64,000 bases of DNA. It comes from an uncultured Bacteroidia bacterium. GTDB taxonomy: Bacteria; Bacteroidota; Bacteroidia; NS11-12g; UBA955. The notes under the pieces are model-generated. The model was not told the origin of the DNA. It searched no databases and saw nothing but the letters and a program-made list of their open reading frames with translations. The stretch lies in NCBI GenBank assembly GCA_943788195.1, contig CALSPH010000001.1, forward strand, positions 1,725,884-1,789,883, in the 5' to 3' direction. A program made the translations under genes and the position numbers. Each line of letters begins with the position of its first letter. The stretch's first letter is position 1. This document shows positions 18,624 through 27,765 of the stretch, one piece after another.

Positions 18624-20120
18624 ATGATGTTAAAAGCACTTTTCATTTTTAGTTTTCTTGTTTTGTTTTCAAATAACGGCAAGACGGATGATTACTCTAT
18701 ATTAACATTTGGTGCAAAAGCCAATGACACCATACTAAACACTCAAGCTATTCAAAAGGCTATTGACTTTGCTAGCGAAAATGGTGGAGGTAGGGTTATT
18801 ATACCCAAAGGGACATTTCTTTCTGGAACAATTATCCTAAAATCTGGGGTAGAATTGCATTTAAAAAAGGGAGCTGTACTTTTAGGTTCTACCGATATAT
18901 CACATTACAAAAAACTTAACCGCTGGAAAGCGCTTGTAATGGCGGACGGTGAAAAAAATATTGCTATAACGGGAAAAGGAATGATTAATGGACAAGGTGG
19001 TAAATTAGCAATGCATGTAGATAGCTTGTTTCACACCGGTAAATTAGATAGCAGTAGCTATAATTTTGCTGAGGGAAGACCTTATCATTGGTTAAGGCCA
19101 CAAATAATTGAGTTTAACCATTGCAACTGGGTTAAGGTAATTGATGTAACGATTAAAAATTCAGCTTGCTGGGTCCAAACCTATCAGTCTTGCAATCAGG
19201 TAACCGTGGACAATATAAAGGTAGAAAGCATGAGTTACTGGAATAACGATGGTATTGATATTGTTGATTGTAAAAACTTTAGATTAACAAATAGTTATTT
19301 TAATACTGCAGATGATGGCATTTGCCTAAAGTCAGTTGATTTTAGTATGAAAAATTATGGTGATAGTATTTATATTGCAAATTGCACGGTGAGGTCTAGT
19401 GCTAGTGCGGTTAAGTTTGGCACTGCCTTGGCAGGAAAGATTCAAAATGTAGTGATAAGGGATATTAAGGTCTATGATACCTACAGATCTGCCATTGCCA
19501 TTGAGACCGGGTATGGAGGTTTGATAGAGAATGTTTTGGTAGAAAACATACGGGCTAAGAATACTGGAAATGCGTTGTTTCTAAGAATTGCGAACTTGTA
19601 CGATAAAGGACAAGGGGACTTAAGAAACATTACGATTCGCAATTTAAAGGTGGATGTACCTTATAAGCAACCTGATTATAATTATGACTTAAGAGGGCCA
19701 GTGGTTCCTGGTTTTCACAATGTTTTTCCTTCATCCATTACAGGGCACCCAGGTCATTGCATAGAGAACGTAACTTTAGAAAATATTGAGATTAACTATC
19801 CAGGTAGAGGAATTGAAGCCTATGCGCACATGCCATTGTATCGAATACATGAGGTACCCGAATTAATTACAACCTATCCAGAATTTTCTATGTTTGGAGA
19901 GCTTCCTGCTTGGGGTCTTTATGTGCGCCATGTAAAAGGTCTAACCATGCGGAATGTTAGAGTCTGCATTAAAGAAGATGATTACAGAACTGCCATGGTA
20001 TTTGATGATGTAAAAAAGCTATCCATTCAAGACTTGACGGTTAAAGGGGATGCGAAAAAGAAACCGCTCTTTTTAAAAGATGTGCTCAATCCTGAATTGA
20101 CATCTATTGTAATTAAATAA
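18624..20120 (+). CDS. glycoside hydrolase family 28 (polygalacturonase-like)
   Basis: A 498-residue secreted right-handed beta-helix enzyme: signal peptide, then the pectinase start YSILTFGAKANDTILNTQAIQKAID and GGGRVIIPKGTFLSGTIILKS, and the GH28 catalytic core WNNDGIDIVDCKNFRLTNSYFNTADDGICLKS, which supplies the three acidic residues (D in NNDGID and the pair in ADD). The family hydrolyses alpha-1,4 linkages between galacturonic acid residues in pectin and rhamnogalacturonan. The usual G-x-G-x-S-x-G-x-x-H block is divergent (SSASAVKFGTALAG), so the substrate may differ from plain polygalacturonan. It lies in a loose cluster with GH106-like and GH37 genes; no SusCD pair is in view. Confidence 0.85.
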   Translation: MMLKALFIFSFLVLFSNNGKTDDYSILTFGAKANDTILNTQAIQKAIDFASENGGGRVIIPKGTFLSGTIILKSGVELHLKKGAVLLGSTDISHYKKLNRWKALVMADGEKNIAITGKGMINGQGGKLAMHVDSLFHTGKLDSSSYNFAEGRPYHWLRPQIIEFNHCNWVKVIDVTIKNSACWVQTYQSCNQVTVDNIKVESMSYWNNDGIDIVDCKNFRLTNSYFNTADDGICLKSVDFSMKNYGDSIYIANCTVRSSASAVKFGTALAGKIQNVVIRDIKVYDTYRSAIAIETGYGGLIENVLVENIRAKNTGNALFLRIANLYDKGQGDLRNITIRNLKVDVPYKQPDYNYDLRGPVVPGFHNVFPSSITGHPGHCIENVTLENIEINYPGRGIEAYAHMPLYRIHEVPELITTYPEFSMFGELPAWGLYVRHVKGLTMRNVRVCIKEDDYRTAMVFDDVKKLSIQDLTVKGDAKKKPLFLKDVLNPELTSIVIK

Positions 20121-20144
20121 GTAAACCCTCAACTTCCTAGCCAC

Positions 20145-20340
20145 TGAATAAGTAAACCCATTCTACTGCTGAATACTTGCTTCTGGTTTTGCGTTTAAGT
20201 TCACTGATCAGTGAACTTGCTATTTATCTCTTTGTCTTTTTTCATGTCATTTAGTTAAGGGTTAAGATTAATAAATCTCTCCCTTAATTATTAATTATTA
20301 CCTAAGATAAGTTTAATTTTATCTGAGGGCTTACAGACAG
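20145..20340 (-). mobile_element. IS3-family relic (5' end with OrfA start)
   Basis: On the minus strand, codons for SSLISELKRKTRSKYSAVE are readable, the counterpart of SSLISDLKRKTRKKYSSEE in the intact IS3 OrfA at 62 kb, and the AT-rich leader that follows (20230-20310) has the same layout as the leader of that IS. Sequence identity is clearly lower than between the IS3 copies elsewhere in this window, and the rest of the element is missing. It is a decayed end of a related but different IS3-family element. The 490-bp gap between the GH28 and GH37 genes otherwise holds no gene I can support. Confidence 0.7.
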
Positions 20341-20610
20341 CCAAACTATTGGAGAACAAACCATCGCAGATGCCATAATTGATAGATTAGTACTCGCCAC
20401 ACATAAAATAGATTTAGAAGGTGAATAGATGAGAAAAAAACTAACTATAAATAGACAAAATAACCTATTTTTACACCTCAAATGAATCATTTTAACAGCC
20501 TGTTTTACACTGCTCAATTTAATCAGGAATAGGTGGTTCACTTTTAACGGATTATCCACTTTTAAACAGGTAAGACAACCGAATAATCCCAATTATTGTA
20601 GAGTGAAAAA

Positions 20611-22047
20611 ATGCAAATTTCAATAACCTCTTTTCCAAGACTGCTGATCCTTTTTATTGGCTTATCCATTTTTGCAATGAATTGCAACAGCTCCGAATCG
20701 AGTCAAAAATACATCCCAAAATACCAAGACAAGTGGCAAGAAGTAGCCCAAATGATTCATAAAACATGGGGGAATTCCAGGGTGGATTCTAACGTAAAAC
20801 AAATGCCGGGAAGTTTGAAGTTGCCTTATGAATACTTTAGCATTCATGAAAATGTAAATGTCCTTTATTGCTGGGATACGTACTTTACAAATGCAGGCTT
20901 ATTGCAAATTGATAGTTTTGCACCCTTTGCTAAAAATGCCATTGATAACCAATTTTCCGAAATCGATCAACTGGGCTTTGTGCCTAACGCCAGTGAACCG
21001 TGGGGGTTAAATCGCTCGCAGATACCATACCTCTCTATGATGGTAAAAGAAGTGTATGAGAGTGGTTTGGCAAACAAAGAATGGCTATTAAGAGCTTATG
21101 AAAAATTAAAGCAAGATTATCTGTTTTGGACGGATACTTCTTCAAAAGCAATAGAAAATCACAACACACCAATTTCAGGCTTGCAAAGATTTTATCATCA
21201 TGCAACACGTGAAGAGCTGCTTGAGTTTTACAATGTATTGGCACCTCGTTTTGATTTATCGTATGACGTAACGGATGAGTTTAAGCTAAAAATGGGCGAG
21301 GCTTGGATGACAGAGGCCGAAGTAGGAATGGATTTTACGCCACGTTTCGAAAATAGATGCCACGAATTCATTGCCATTGATCTCAACGCAAACCTCTATG
21401 TATACGAAAAGAATTTTGATTGGATTACCAAAGAGTTAGCAATTGAAGAGGAAGTAGATTGGAATGCAAAAGCGTCCCGCAGAAAAGCTTTGATCACCCG
21501 ATATATGTGGGATGAAAATAGGGGTTTGTTTAGGGATTATGACTTTGTGAATCAGCGATTTTCAAAGGTTGCAAGTGTTGCTACCTTTTACCCACTTTGG
21601 GCTGGTTTAGCAACAAAAGAACAAGCCAAAAAACTGATTGCCAATTTACCCTTGTTCGAATATACATATGGACCAACCATTTGCGAAAAAAGTCAACAAG
21701 ATCGTTTGTATCAATGGGATTATCCCGCAGGTTGGCCTCCCATTTATATGCTTATGGTGAAGGCATTGGATAAATATGGGTATAAAAAAGAGGCACTACG
21801 AATGGCTGGTAAATATCTGGATATTGTAACGAAGAATTATTTAAAGCCAGAACCAGAAATGTATGCCTCAACAATTGGAGGAAAAGTAAAGGACAAAAAG
21901 CGTGATCCTGGTTTTGTATATGAAAAGTACGATGTTGTTGAAGGCACAATTTATGATACAGAATATGCCGCTCGGCCCTTTCATGGTTGGTCTTATGCCG
22001 TTTATATTTCGTGCCTGGAATATTATAACAGCCATTTGGAAAAGTAA
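20611..22047 (+). CDS. GH37 trehalase-like glycosidase, lipoprotein
   Basis: A 478-residue protein with a lipoprotein leader (FIGLSIFAMNCNSSE). The trehalase family blocks are visible: VNVLYCWDTYFTNAGLL (signature 1), FVPNASEPWGLNRSQIPYLS, TEAEVGMDFTPRF with the presumed general acid Asp, YQWDYPAGWPPIYML (signature 2) and PGFVYEKYDVVEG with the candidate catalytic Glu. GH37 enzymes invert alpha,alpha-trehalose to glucose; Bacteroidota members in glycan clusters are less well tested and may act on other alpha-glucosides. Placement after the GH28 gene suggests shared use of plant or algal material, but the two are separated by an IS relic, so co-transcription is doubtful. Confidence 0.82.
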   Translation: MQISITSFPRLLILFIGLSIFAMNCNSSESSQKYIPKYQDKWQEVAQMIHKTWGNSRVDSNVKQMPGSLKLPYEYFSIHENVNVLYCWDTYFTNAGLLQIDSFAPFAKNAIDNQFSEIDQLGFVPNASEPWGLNRSQIPYLSMMVKEVYESGLANKEWLLRAYEKLKQDYLFWTDTSSKAIENHNTPISGLQRFYHHATREELLEFYNVLAPRFDLSYDVTDEFKLKMGEAWMTEAEVGMDFTPRFENRCHEFIAIDLNANLYVYEKNFDWITKELAIEEEVDWNAKASRRKALITRYMWDENRGLFRDYDFVNQRFSKVASVATFYPLWAGLATKEQAKKLIANLPLFEYTYGPTICEKSQQDRLYQWDYPAGWPPIYMLMVKALDKYGYKKEALRMAGKYLDIVTKNYLKPEPEMYASTIGGKVKDKKRDPGFVYEKYDVVEGTIYDTEYAARPFHGWSYAVYISCLEYYNSHLEK

Positions 22048-22080
22048 ATTGAATGCTCAACATCATATCCGTAAAAGTTA

Positions 22081-22115
22081 AAAAGACAAGCACATTTAAA
22101 ATGAACTTGTCTTTT
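22081..22115. terminator. hairpin after the GH37 gene
   Basis: AAAAGACAAG (22081-22090) and CTTGTCTTTT (22106-22115) form a 10-bp perfect stem ending in T on either strand. It can end the GH37 transcript and, on the minus strand, lies just beyond the extra tRNA-Arg 3' fragment. Confidence 0.75.
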
Positions 22116-22118
22116 CTT

Positions 22119-22135
22119 GTGACCCCGGAGGGATT
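22119..22135 (-). repeat. orphan copy of the tRNA-Arg 3' end
   Basis: 17 bases (GTGACCCCGGAGGGATT on plus) identical to the 3' end of the intact tRNA-Arg at 22287-22303, including the T-stem and acceptor strand. It is followed, in tRNA reading direction, by its own terminator hairpin, exactly as the intact tRNA is. The rest of a tRNA is absent. Confidence 0.85.
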
Positions 22136-22246
22136 ATTATATGATCCATCCTTGTCCGAAGAATGGATAAATCCAGATTTGATATTCAAATCTTGGTTTT
22201 TTTATTGCTTTACTCGCATGTGTAAACTCTGCTCGTTTGAAATAAA

Positions 22247-22278
22247 AAATCCAGACACTATACTTAGTATCTGGATTT
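22247..22278 (-). terminator. terminator of tRNA-Arg
   Basis: A near-perfect 14-bp inverted repeat (AAATCCAGACACTA paired with TAGTATCTGGATTT) lies 9 bp beyond the tRNA-Arg 3' end, with T-rich sequence following on the minus strand. Confidence 0.75.
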
Positions 22279-22287
22279 ATCACTTAG

Positions 22288-22361
22288 TGACCCCGGAGGG
22301 ATTCAAACCCCCAACCCTCAGAGCCGAAATCTGATGCGCTATTCAGTTGCGCCACGGAGCC
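22288..22361 (-). tRNA. tRNA-Arg (anticodon TCG)
   Basis: The acceptor stem GGCTCCG pairs with CGGGGTC (with G-T wobbles), the D-arm is GCGC AACTGAATA GCGC, the anticodon arm TCAGA TTTCGGC TCTGA has TCG at positions 34-36, and the T-arm is GGGGG TTTGAAT CCCTC. It reads CGA-type arginine codons. CCA is not encoded. An orphan 3' fragment lies 150 bp further on. Confidence 0.93.
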
Positions 22362-22510
22362 AGTTTTTCTAGGCAATCGGTCCATTTAAATACCAAAAGT
22401 ATTCTTAGTATAACCGTGCTTTGAAGGGGCAAATTTAATACTTTGCTTTGAATTGTGGTGATTTATCTAAGTAAATTAACCACTCCTTAAAAGCTGCAAT
22501 GCTCGTGGCG

Positions 22511-25500
22511 TTAGTGATAAATAATTACTTTTTTAGTCTCTAACCGAACGCCAATTTGAATGGAAATAGAGTAAAATCCAACCGGTAGTTTTGAAAAATC
22601 TAATCTGGCGTTGTCGTTGGATAAATTCAATACAGGATTTACCCTTTTTCCTAAATTATTGTACACTTGAATAGAAGCCTTCTCTAAGCCCGTACCATCT
22701 AAAAACACAATACCATTGCTTGGGTTTGGAAAGCAAGTAATATCATCGCTTAATTCGGTATGAGCCATGCTTAATGGGTGATTAACAGTGAAACTAAAGC
22801 TAACACCATCTCCATGGTCGCTTTGCAATGTTTTATTATAACCGCCTCCCACTTTCAATATACGTACAAAACCTGAACCGTCATTATTTGCAAAAAAGCT
22901 TAAGCCATCATCATCCGCATCTTGAACCGTCAACTTATGACAACCTGAACCCAAACGAACCGTGTCTCTGTATAATTGATTAACGCCCAATGCACCTCGA
23001 TGATAGATCAATTGTCCCCAATCATCCGTAAGGGTAACTGAAGTTTCAGAGCCGGCTGCATTACCACGCATGAATAAAACGATATGATTCGGCACCATAT
23101 CCGGCATTACAAAATCACTTACTGCTAAATCATTGGCGGCATTTTGATCTGCCCTGCCATTGACTAATTTAATTGTTGCGTAAAAGCGATCATTCTCGCC
23201 TGAGGCGCTTAACCAAATTTCTTGCTCAACTGGTAATGGATGAACGGCTTCAGCTCCTGGTATTAAATTTCCATGCCATACATCCGTTTTAGAATAGGTT
23301 TTATCATTTACCCAGTATTCTACGGTTACATTGGTCAATGTGTCGCTACCCATGTTTTTAATCTTGATCGCAGGATTGACACAAGTTGGGTTTGTTTTCT
23401 GGTATTCCACACGATTGGATGGACTTACAATATCAGAAACTGAAGCATCCAATACACTTTCCCAATCCCCATAGGTCACCAATTGGTTATTAATAATATA
23501 ACGTGAATCGCCTTGACCTGCATCTATGGTATAATCTACGGTGATGCTATTTTTGCCTTTCGCAAGATCGGTAACGTTATACTCCGCAACATCCGTTGCC
23601 ATTCCAGGGCACCATCCTGCCCGGTCGTAAATCCATGTTCCACCTTGAGGGAATACTGGATTTTCAGCACATTCTTTCCATACCCGTTGGGTAAAAGTTT
23701 GATTGTCTACAATGATGGAGTGTTCCCTTGGAATAAACTCCCCTTGTTGTCCATGACCGGTTATGGCTGACCTTATTTTATAGTTTTCATTATTCACCGG
23801 CACTTGAACAGGTGGAAAATAATTTGTATTGGCTAATATTTGATTGTAATTGGCCGTTACAAATGAAGTTGGCCAAATTTGCTTGATATCCTTTACTTCT
23901 CTTTCAGGCGTTCCCTTAATAAACAAAAACTTGATATCCATTTCTTCTTGCCATTGCCCACCTCTACTCATAAACATGCGTTTCTTTCCTTTAAGAATGG
24001 GCGTGAAATCCGTCATATCAAAAACCCAGGTTTTGCCAGTGGGTCCCAAATCTAAATTAATCCCATATGGGGTTACAAAAGACATGATTTCTAAACTGGA
24101 TGGGTATCTGCGGTAATACGGCAAATTGGTGGTCAAATTAACCGTTCCATCAGTAGTATTTTGAGCCGAATCATACACTTGCCCATTTTCATCATAGAAA
24201 TAGGTTATGTCCTCAGCATTCCAGTACACATTTTGTTCAATAACCACAACAGAATCATCATAGATTGCTCCATAATTTGGTTTTACCTTAAATTTGCGAT
24301 GATAATTTTTAATTTTTGACATACTATCTAATACGGTCGTTGAGTTCACGGTTTGTGCATAATAGCCCTGGTAAAAAGATGCATATGGACGCATAGTGCT
24401 TTGTGGTTTAAACTGAGCAAATAAATCATCGCTAAAGATTGCTCTGCGTTGATCGTTTCCATACAATCTGGCGTCTGCTGCACCCGGTGCGTCATCAGCA
24501 AAAAGCTCCCCATTTAAATCATCAAAATTAACCTGAGATTTAAGGTTGAGTGATAGTGCTGCTGGTATAGCATCGCAATGCTTCACTTCATTTATTTGTC
24601 CTGTGGTAAGTGCCTTGTCCCATACCCTCAATTGTTCCATTTCACCCACAAAATAACGATTGTTAATTCCTCTGCTGATGCGTATTGGTGTACCTATGGT
24701 TGTATTAATCGATCGATTGGTTGAACTGGCAACCACTTCTTCTGTCCCATCCACGAACAACTTGATGTCCGTTACCTGAGTACCTTTAAATACGCAAGCA
24801 ACATGATGCCATTTATTATCGGTTAATAAGGTTGTACCAATGATATTTCCTCCATTCACTTCAACCCGCAATGCCCCATTGTCATTTACTCGAAATACCC
24901 ATTTTTCTCCAGCTCGATCTCTTCCCCAACTACAAATCTCCCCATTTACGGTTTTGCTTTTTATCCATACGTCAATGGTTCGTTCATTTGCACCTAATAT
25001 GCCTGGAAAAGATGTGGATTGAAGATAAGTTGCACCATCAAAATAAAGACTGGTTCCATTTTGTGCAGTAGCCACATCAATAGATCCCAATGCAAATGAG
25101 CGAAGCGCTAATGAGGCATCTGCCTTAGCACAACTCACTTCGAGTATGATGTTTGACGCTCCGTCCCAAAAAAATGAATCGTAAAACTGTAAGTGGGTTT
25201 CACCCAAGTTCAAGTATGCATCGTCATAGAACACTTCCTGCAATGGTATATTCAAAAAATTGGTTTTTAAGGATTGTCCTGTAGCCCCAAGTTTAATTCT
25301 TAAACCGGTGACACTACCTGCTGTTGTGCCAAACAAACCCAATCCTTTGATCATGCCAGCCGCTAAGCCGTTGCCATTTAATTCTGCCGCGGTATAAATA
25401 ACTTGGGTCTTACTCCCATTAGTAAATAGAAAATCTGAGTTTGGTGTATTCCCCTGCCCTATGGCTGCTGAATTTTCACTGAATACTTGCTGAACATTCA

Positions 25501-25891
25501 CCGTTTTTTTAACGCTTCTGAAGTAATCATATATAGGGTTGATTGCATAATTAAAATTAGTTCCGCTATAACTACTCACGCTGTGCTCTCCAACTGAACT
25601 TAAAAATGAATCGCGTCTTGTTGAGTCAGTGATATAGGTATTGCAACTATAATCCCATTCACCACATCCTAAATTCCTGCTAGAACCTGTTGAAACTCTT
25701 GCTCCCTTGCAGCGCATGTTATACAGCATTAATATTTTACGATAGGATTCATTTCCAGTTGGAAAATCAATCATGGTATCGCGCGTGGTGCTGTTATAGT
25801 TAAAGCTGGATACTACCGTGGTGTCTTGCGCATTTAAAGCGCCCATCGAACCAATAAATATTAAGGCAATTAATGGAATTCTAAAATTCAT
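22511..25891 (-). CDS. PNGase F-like protein with LamG domain and T9SS sorting domain
   Basis: An 1126-residue secreted protein. It has a signal peptide (IPLIALIFIGSMGALNAQ), an N-terminal segment with LGCGEWDYSCNTYI, and a LamG/concanavalin-type domain at about residues 280-440 (SLYFDGATYLQSTSF...DNKWHHVACVFKGTQ...FVGEMEQLRVWDKALT). A PNGase-F-related region follows at about 560-830, with WKECAENPVFPQGGTWIYDR and AGWCPG, the tell-tale C-terminal block of that family. The end is CFPNPSNGIVFLDG...KKVIIYH, a T9SS type A sorting domain. PNGase F releases N-glycans from proteins; whether this large relative keeps amidase activity is not shown. It is probably exported to the surface to act on glycoproteins. 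Confidence 0.8.
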   Translation of the reverse strand: MNFRIPLIALIFIGSMGALNAQDTTVVSSFNYNSTTRDTMIDFPTGNESYRKILMLYNMRCKGARVSTGSSRNLGCGEWDYSCNTYITDSTRRDSFLSSVGEHSVSSYSGTNFNYAINPIYDYFRSVKKTVNVQQVFSENSAAIGQGNTPNSDFLFTNGSKTQVIYTAAELNGNGLAAGMIKGLGLFGTTAGSVTGLRIKLGATGQSLKTNFLNIPLQEVFYDDAYLNLGETHLQFYDSFFWDGASNIILEVSCAKADASLALRSFALGSIDVATAQNGTSLYFDGATYLQSTSFPGILGANERTIDVWIKSKTVNGEICSWGRDRAGEKWVFRVNDNGALRVEVNGGNIIGTTLLTDNKWHHVACVFKGTQVTDIKLFVDGTEEVVASSTNRSINTTIGTPIRISRGINNRYFVGEMEQLRVWDKALTTGQINEVKHCDAIPAALSLNLKSQVNFDDLNGELFADDAPGAADARLYGNDQRRAIFSDDLFAQFKPQSTMRPYASFYQGYYAQTVNSTTVLDSMSKIKNYHRKFKVKPNYGAIYDDSVVVIEQNVYWNAEDITYFYDENGQVYDSAQNTTDGTVNLTTNLPYYRRYPSSLEIMSFVTPYGINLDLGPTGKTWVFDMTDFTPILKGKKRMFMSRGGQWQEEMDIKFLFIKGTPEREVKDIKQIWPTSFVTANYNQILANTNYFPPVQVPVNNENYKIRSAITGHGQQGEFIPREHSIIVDNQTFTQRVWKECAENPVFPQGGTWIYDRAGWCPGMATDVAEYNVTDLAKGKNSITVDYTIDAGQGDSRYIINNQLVTYGDWESVLDASVSDIVSPSNRVEYQKTNPTCVNPAIKIKNMGSDTLTNVTVEYWVNDKTYSKTDVWHGNLIPGAEAVHPLPVEQEIWLSASGENDRFYATIKLVNGRADQNAANDLAVSDFVMPDMVPNHIVLFMRGNAAGSETSVTLTDDWGQLIYHRGALGVNQLYRDTVRLGSGCHKLTVQDADDDGLSFFANNDGSGFVRILKVGGGYNKTLQSDHGDGVSFSFTVNHPLSMAHTELSDDITCFPNPSNGIVFLDGTGLEKASIQVYNNLGKRVNPVLNLSNDNARLDFSKLPVGFYSISIQIGVRLETKKVIIYH

Positions 25892-26101
25892 GATGCGAAT
25901 CTAAAGAATTGGAGCTATTCTGCCATACTTTAAGAGTAAAATATCAAGGTACTATTGAGTAAAATGATATCACCAGCTAACTAGGCAAATAATATAGTCG
26001 CTTTCGCAGCTGTTATTATGCTATAAGAAATATTTAAGAGGCAAACCCTAAAACAACAAATGCCTTTGCAAATTCAAAATATTAGAGCATGATCAATGGG
26101 T

Positions 26102-26968
26102 TTATTCTTCAATTACTTCCATAAACAATCTAAACCCCACTTCAGGATTTCCACCTTCATATTCTTGAAATTGGTTAATGTAGCACTCAGAAATAAAGCT
26201 ATTCCAACTACCTCCTTTTGCTTTTCCTTTTTCAGATATCATTTCTGCAACATTTCCAATCATATCATAAATACCTATTGAGTTTTTCGGGTACTGTCCT
26301 ACTTTAGTCATGTACAATGCCTTATCAGCTCCATAATGCACCACATTTCCTTCAGCTGCAATTACACTATACTTGATATTTGTCATGTACTTTAATTCTA
26401 TATTGTACCCTTTGTCGCCATACCAAGGCAATTTACCATCTGGCAAACACATTGAAGCTATTATCCATTCTTTTTCAGTTGGCAACCTAAACTTAACCTT
26501 ATTAAAGGTTCTTTTTTTGGTTGCATTATATTCTTTAGTAAACCATTTGCAATATTCTAACGCTGAATTGTAATCAATATTCACTACAGGGTATTCATTG
26601 TAAGCAGGATGACTGTGATAATGTTTCTCTAAGGGACTATTATACGAATACGGATAAAATGTAATCCATTTTGTAGAGTCGAAAATACACTTGTTATATA
26701 ACGCTAGATTATTTTTTCTCAAGTAACTTAGAAATCTCCTATAATTGGAATTTGTAACTTCGTATTTTGAGCAGTATACATGTGCGAATTGCATGGTCTC
26801 CAATATATTTGTTGCATTGGTATCATCTCCTACATGCATTTTGCCCTCGGAAATTTTAACAAAACCCTTATCAAAAGATTTAATTTCTTTTTTTCCAATA
26901 AAGCTTAAAATTGGAATGGCTATTAGACATAGAAGTATGAACCTTAGTGATATTTTTAGTTTTCTCAT
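26102..26968 (-). CDS. SUMF1/FGE-fold (formylglycine-generating-enzyme-like) protein
   Basis: A 288-residue protein with a signal peptide or anchor (FILLCLIAIPILSFIG). The SUMF1 fold is recognised by YCSKYEVTNSNYRRFLSYL, YPVVNIDYNSALEYCKWFTKEYN, FRLPTEKEWIIAS, VGQYPKNSIGIYDMIGNVAEM, KGGSWNSF and EVGFRLFME. In Bacteroidota this fold occurs in GldK/PorK-like gliding/T9SS lipoproteins and in many small secreted proteins; the catalytic cysteine pair of true FGE is not evident, so an enzymatic role is unlikely. It lies alone between the PNGase-like gene and the small three-gene unit. Confidence 0.78.
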   Translation of the reverse strand: MRKLKISLRFILLCLIAIPILSFIGKKEIKSFDKGFVKISEGKMHVGDDTNATNILETMQFAHVYCSKYEVTNSNYRRFLSYLRKNNLALYNKCIFDSTKWITFYPYSYNSPLEKHYHSHPAYNEYPVVNIDYNSALEYCKWFTKEYNATKKRTFNKVKFRLPTEKEWIIASMCLPDGKLPWYGDKGYNIELKYMTNIKYSVIAAEGNVVHYGADKALYMTKVGQYPKNSIGIYDMIGNVAEMISEKGKAKGGSWNSFISECYINQFQEYEGGNPEVGFRLFMEVIEE

Positions 26969-27190
26969 AATGATTGGTTACTTATATTAATACGTTTTAT
27001 TCAATCCTTTATTGTAATGCCACTAAGATTGAAGTAGTCTTTTTCCTCCTAAAGTTTTTCAGGTTTCTCAATGTACTTCAATTTCTAAGGCAAATAAATC
27101 TAAACCAATTTTATGCTTAATGATGGATTTCTTACCATTCAAAAACATTCATTTTTTCTACCTATAATACCTATAAATAACCTAAAACAA

Positions 27191-27219
27191 CAAAAACCCC
27201 TTGCTATTGCAAGAGGTTT
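27191..27219 (-). terminator. terminator of the small-gene operon
   Basis: AAACCCCTTGC and GCAAGAGGTTT form an 11-base stem with one mismatch around TATT; on the minus strand it is followed by a T run. It lies about 75 bp beyond the last of the three small genes. The rest of the 325-bp gap (26969-27294) shows nothing else I can support. Confidence 0.7.
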
Positions 27220-27294
27220 GAGTAGTCACAAAGCTCCTAATGTGGAACTTTTCTTCTTTATTATTTCGATTATTCGCTGCTGTCTGTTATTTAA

Positions 27295-27492
27295 CTATTC
27301 TTCTTCTTGTACTGCTTTTTTAGGGTCATTATTGTAGTGCCAACAGTGTTTTCCTTTTTCATTTCCCTTTTCATAATGTCCTGTTTTGTGTTGGAAGTGA
27401 TGTTTGTACATTTTTGCTTTTGCCAATGACAATCCTCCTACTGTTAAAGCAGCTGTAATTATTACTATTGCTATGTTCTTTTTGCTTTTCAT
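27295..27492 (-). CDS. small His/Lys-rich periplasmic protein
   Basis: 65 residues: a signal peptide (NIAIVIITAALTVGGLSLAKA) and a mature part of about 40 residues rich in His, Lys and Gly (MYKHHFQHKTGHYEKGNEKGKHCWHYNND) with an acidic tail. Several histidines and one cysteine suggest metal binding, which is inference. It is the last of three small minus-strand genes with short gaps, and the stop codon of the second gene is 17 bp upstream of its start. The length is below usual gene-calling limits, but signal peptide, position and terminator support it. Confidence 0.6.
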   Translation of the reverse strand: MKSKKNIAIVIITAALTVGGLSLAKAKMYKHHFQHKTGHYEKGNEKGKHCWHYNNDPKKAVQEEE

Positions 27493-27509
27493 GGTGTTTC
27501 TTTTTTTTG

Positions 27510-27602
27510 TTAGTACTTGTAAAAATGATTCTTGCCAAAGTTTTCTTTAAATTTTGCATAGTCGTCATCTCCCATGTTTCTTACCTTATCCGCATAAGCC
27601 AT
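27510..27602 (-). CDS. 30-residue ORF, possibly the shifted 3' part of its neighbour
   Basis: Starts ATG at 27602, one base after the stop of the preceding small gene (TAA-A-ATG), and encodes MAYADKVRNMGDDDYAKFKE with C-terminal NFGKNHFYKY. It has the look of a real, hydrophilic, helical segment. It could be translated by termination-reinitiation, or it could be the second half of the preceding membrane protein, reached by slippage on the A run (GGAAAAAATCG) just before that stop or broken by an indel. Joined in this way, the product would be about 80 residues. Confidence 0.5.
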   Translation of the reverse strand: MAYADKVRNMGDDDYAKFKENFGKNHFYKY

Positions 27603-27603
27603 T

Positions 27604-27762
27604 TTACGATTTTTTCCACTGTTCCTTTTTCCACCTGCCTTTTCCAGAGAGTTTGAATATGGCACCTACTATAAGCAGAATGATAATTAGTTTAGTTGCC
27701 ATAAAGAATAAAATCCCAAAGAGCAAGCCGATTAAAATTGATCTAAAAATTGAATGTTTCAT
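27604..27762 (-). CDS. small single-span membrane protein
   Basis: 52 residues: MKHSIFRSILIGLLFGILFF continuing as MATKLIIILLIVGAIFKLSG, with a basic cytoplasmic tail (KGRWKKEQWKKS). It has one long or two short membrane helices. The ATG at 27762 sits only three bases from the inverted repeat of the IS4 element, so the native promoter and leader have been displaced and any expression must start within the IS. No family is recognised. Confidence 0.55.
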   Translation of the reverse strand: MKHSIFRSILIGLLFGILFFMATKLIIILLIVGAIFKLSGKGRWKKEQWKKS

Positions 27763-27765
27763 TTC

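Noticed and set aside
20302..20592. 96-codon frame on minus between GH28 and GH37
   Set aside because: It overlaps the IS3 relic leader, has no recognisable domain or plausible signal sequence and no start signal.
14253..22047. A complete polysaccharide-utilisation locus
   Set aside because: Glycosidases are on both strands, interrupted by unrelated genes and an IS relic, and there is no SusC/SusD pair or dedicated regulator.
22053..22334. 93-codon frame on plus across the tRNA-Arg region
   Set aside because: It runs through two terminators and an antisense tRNA; not a gene.
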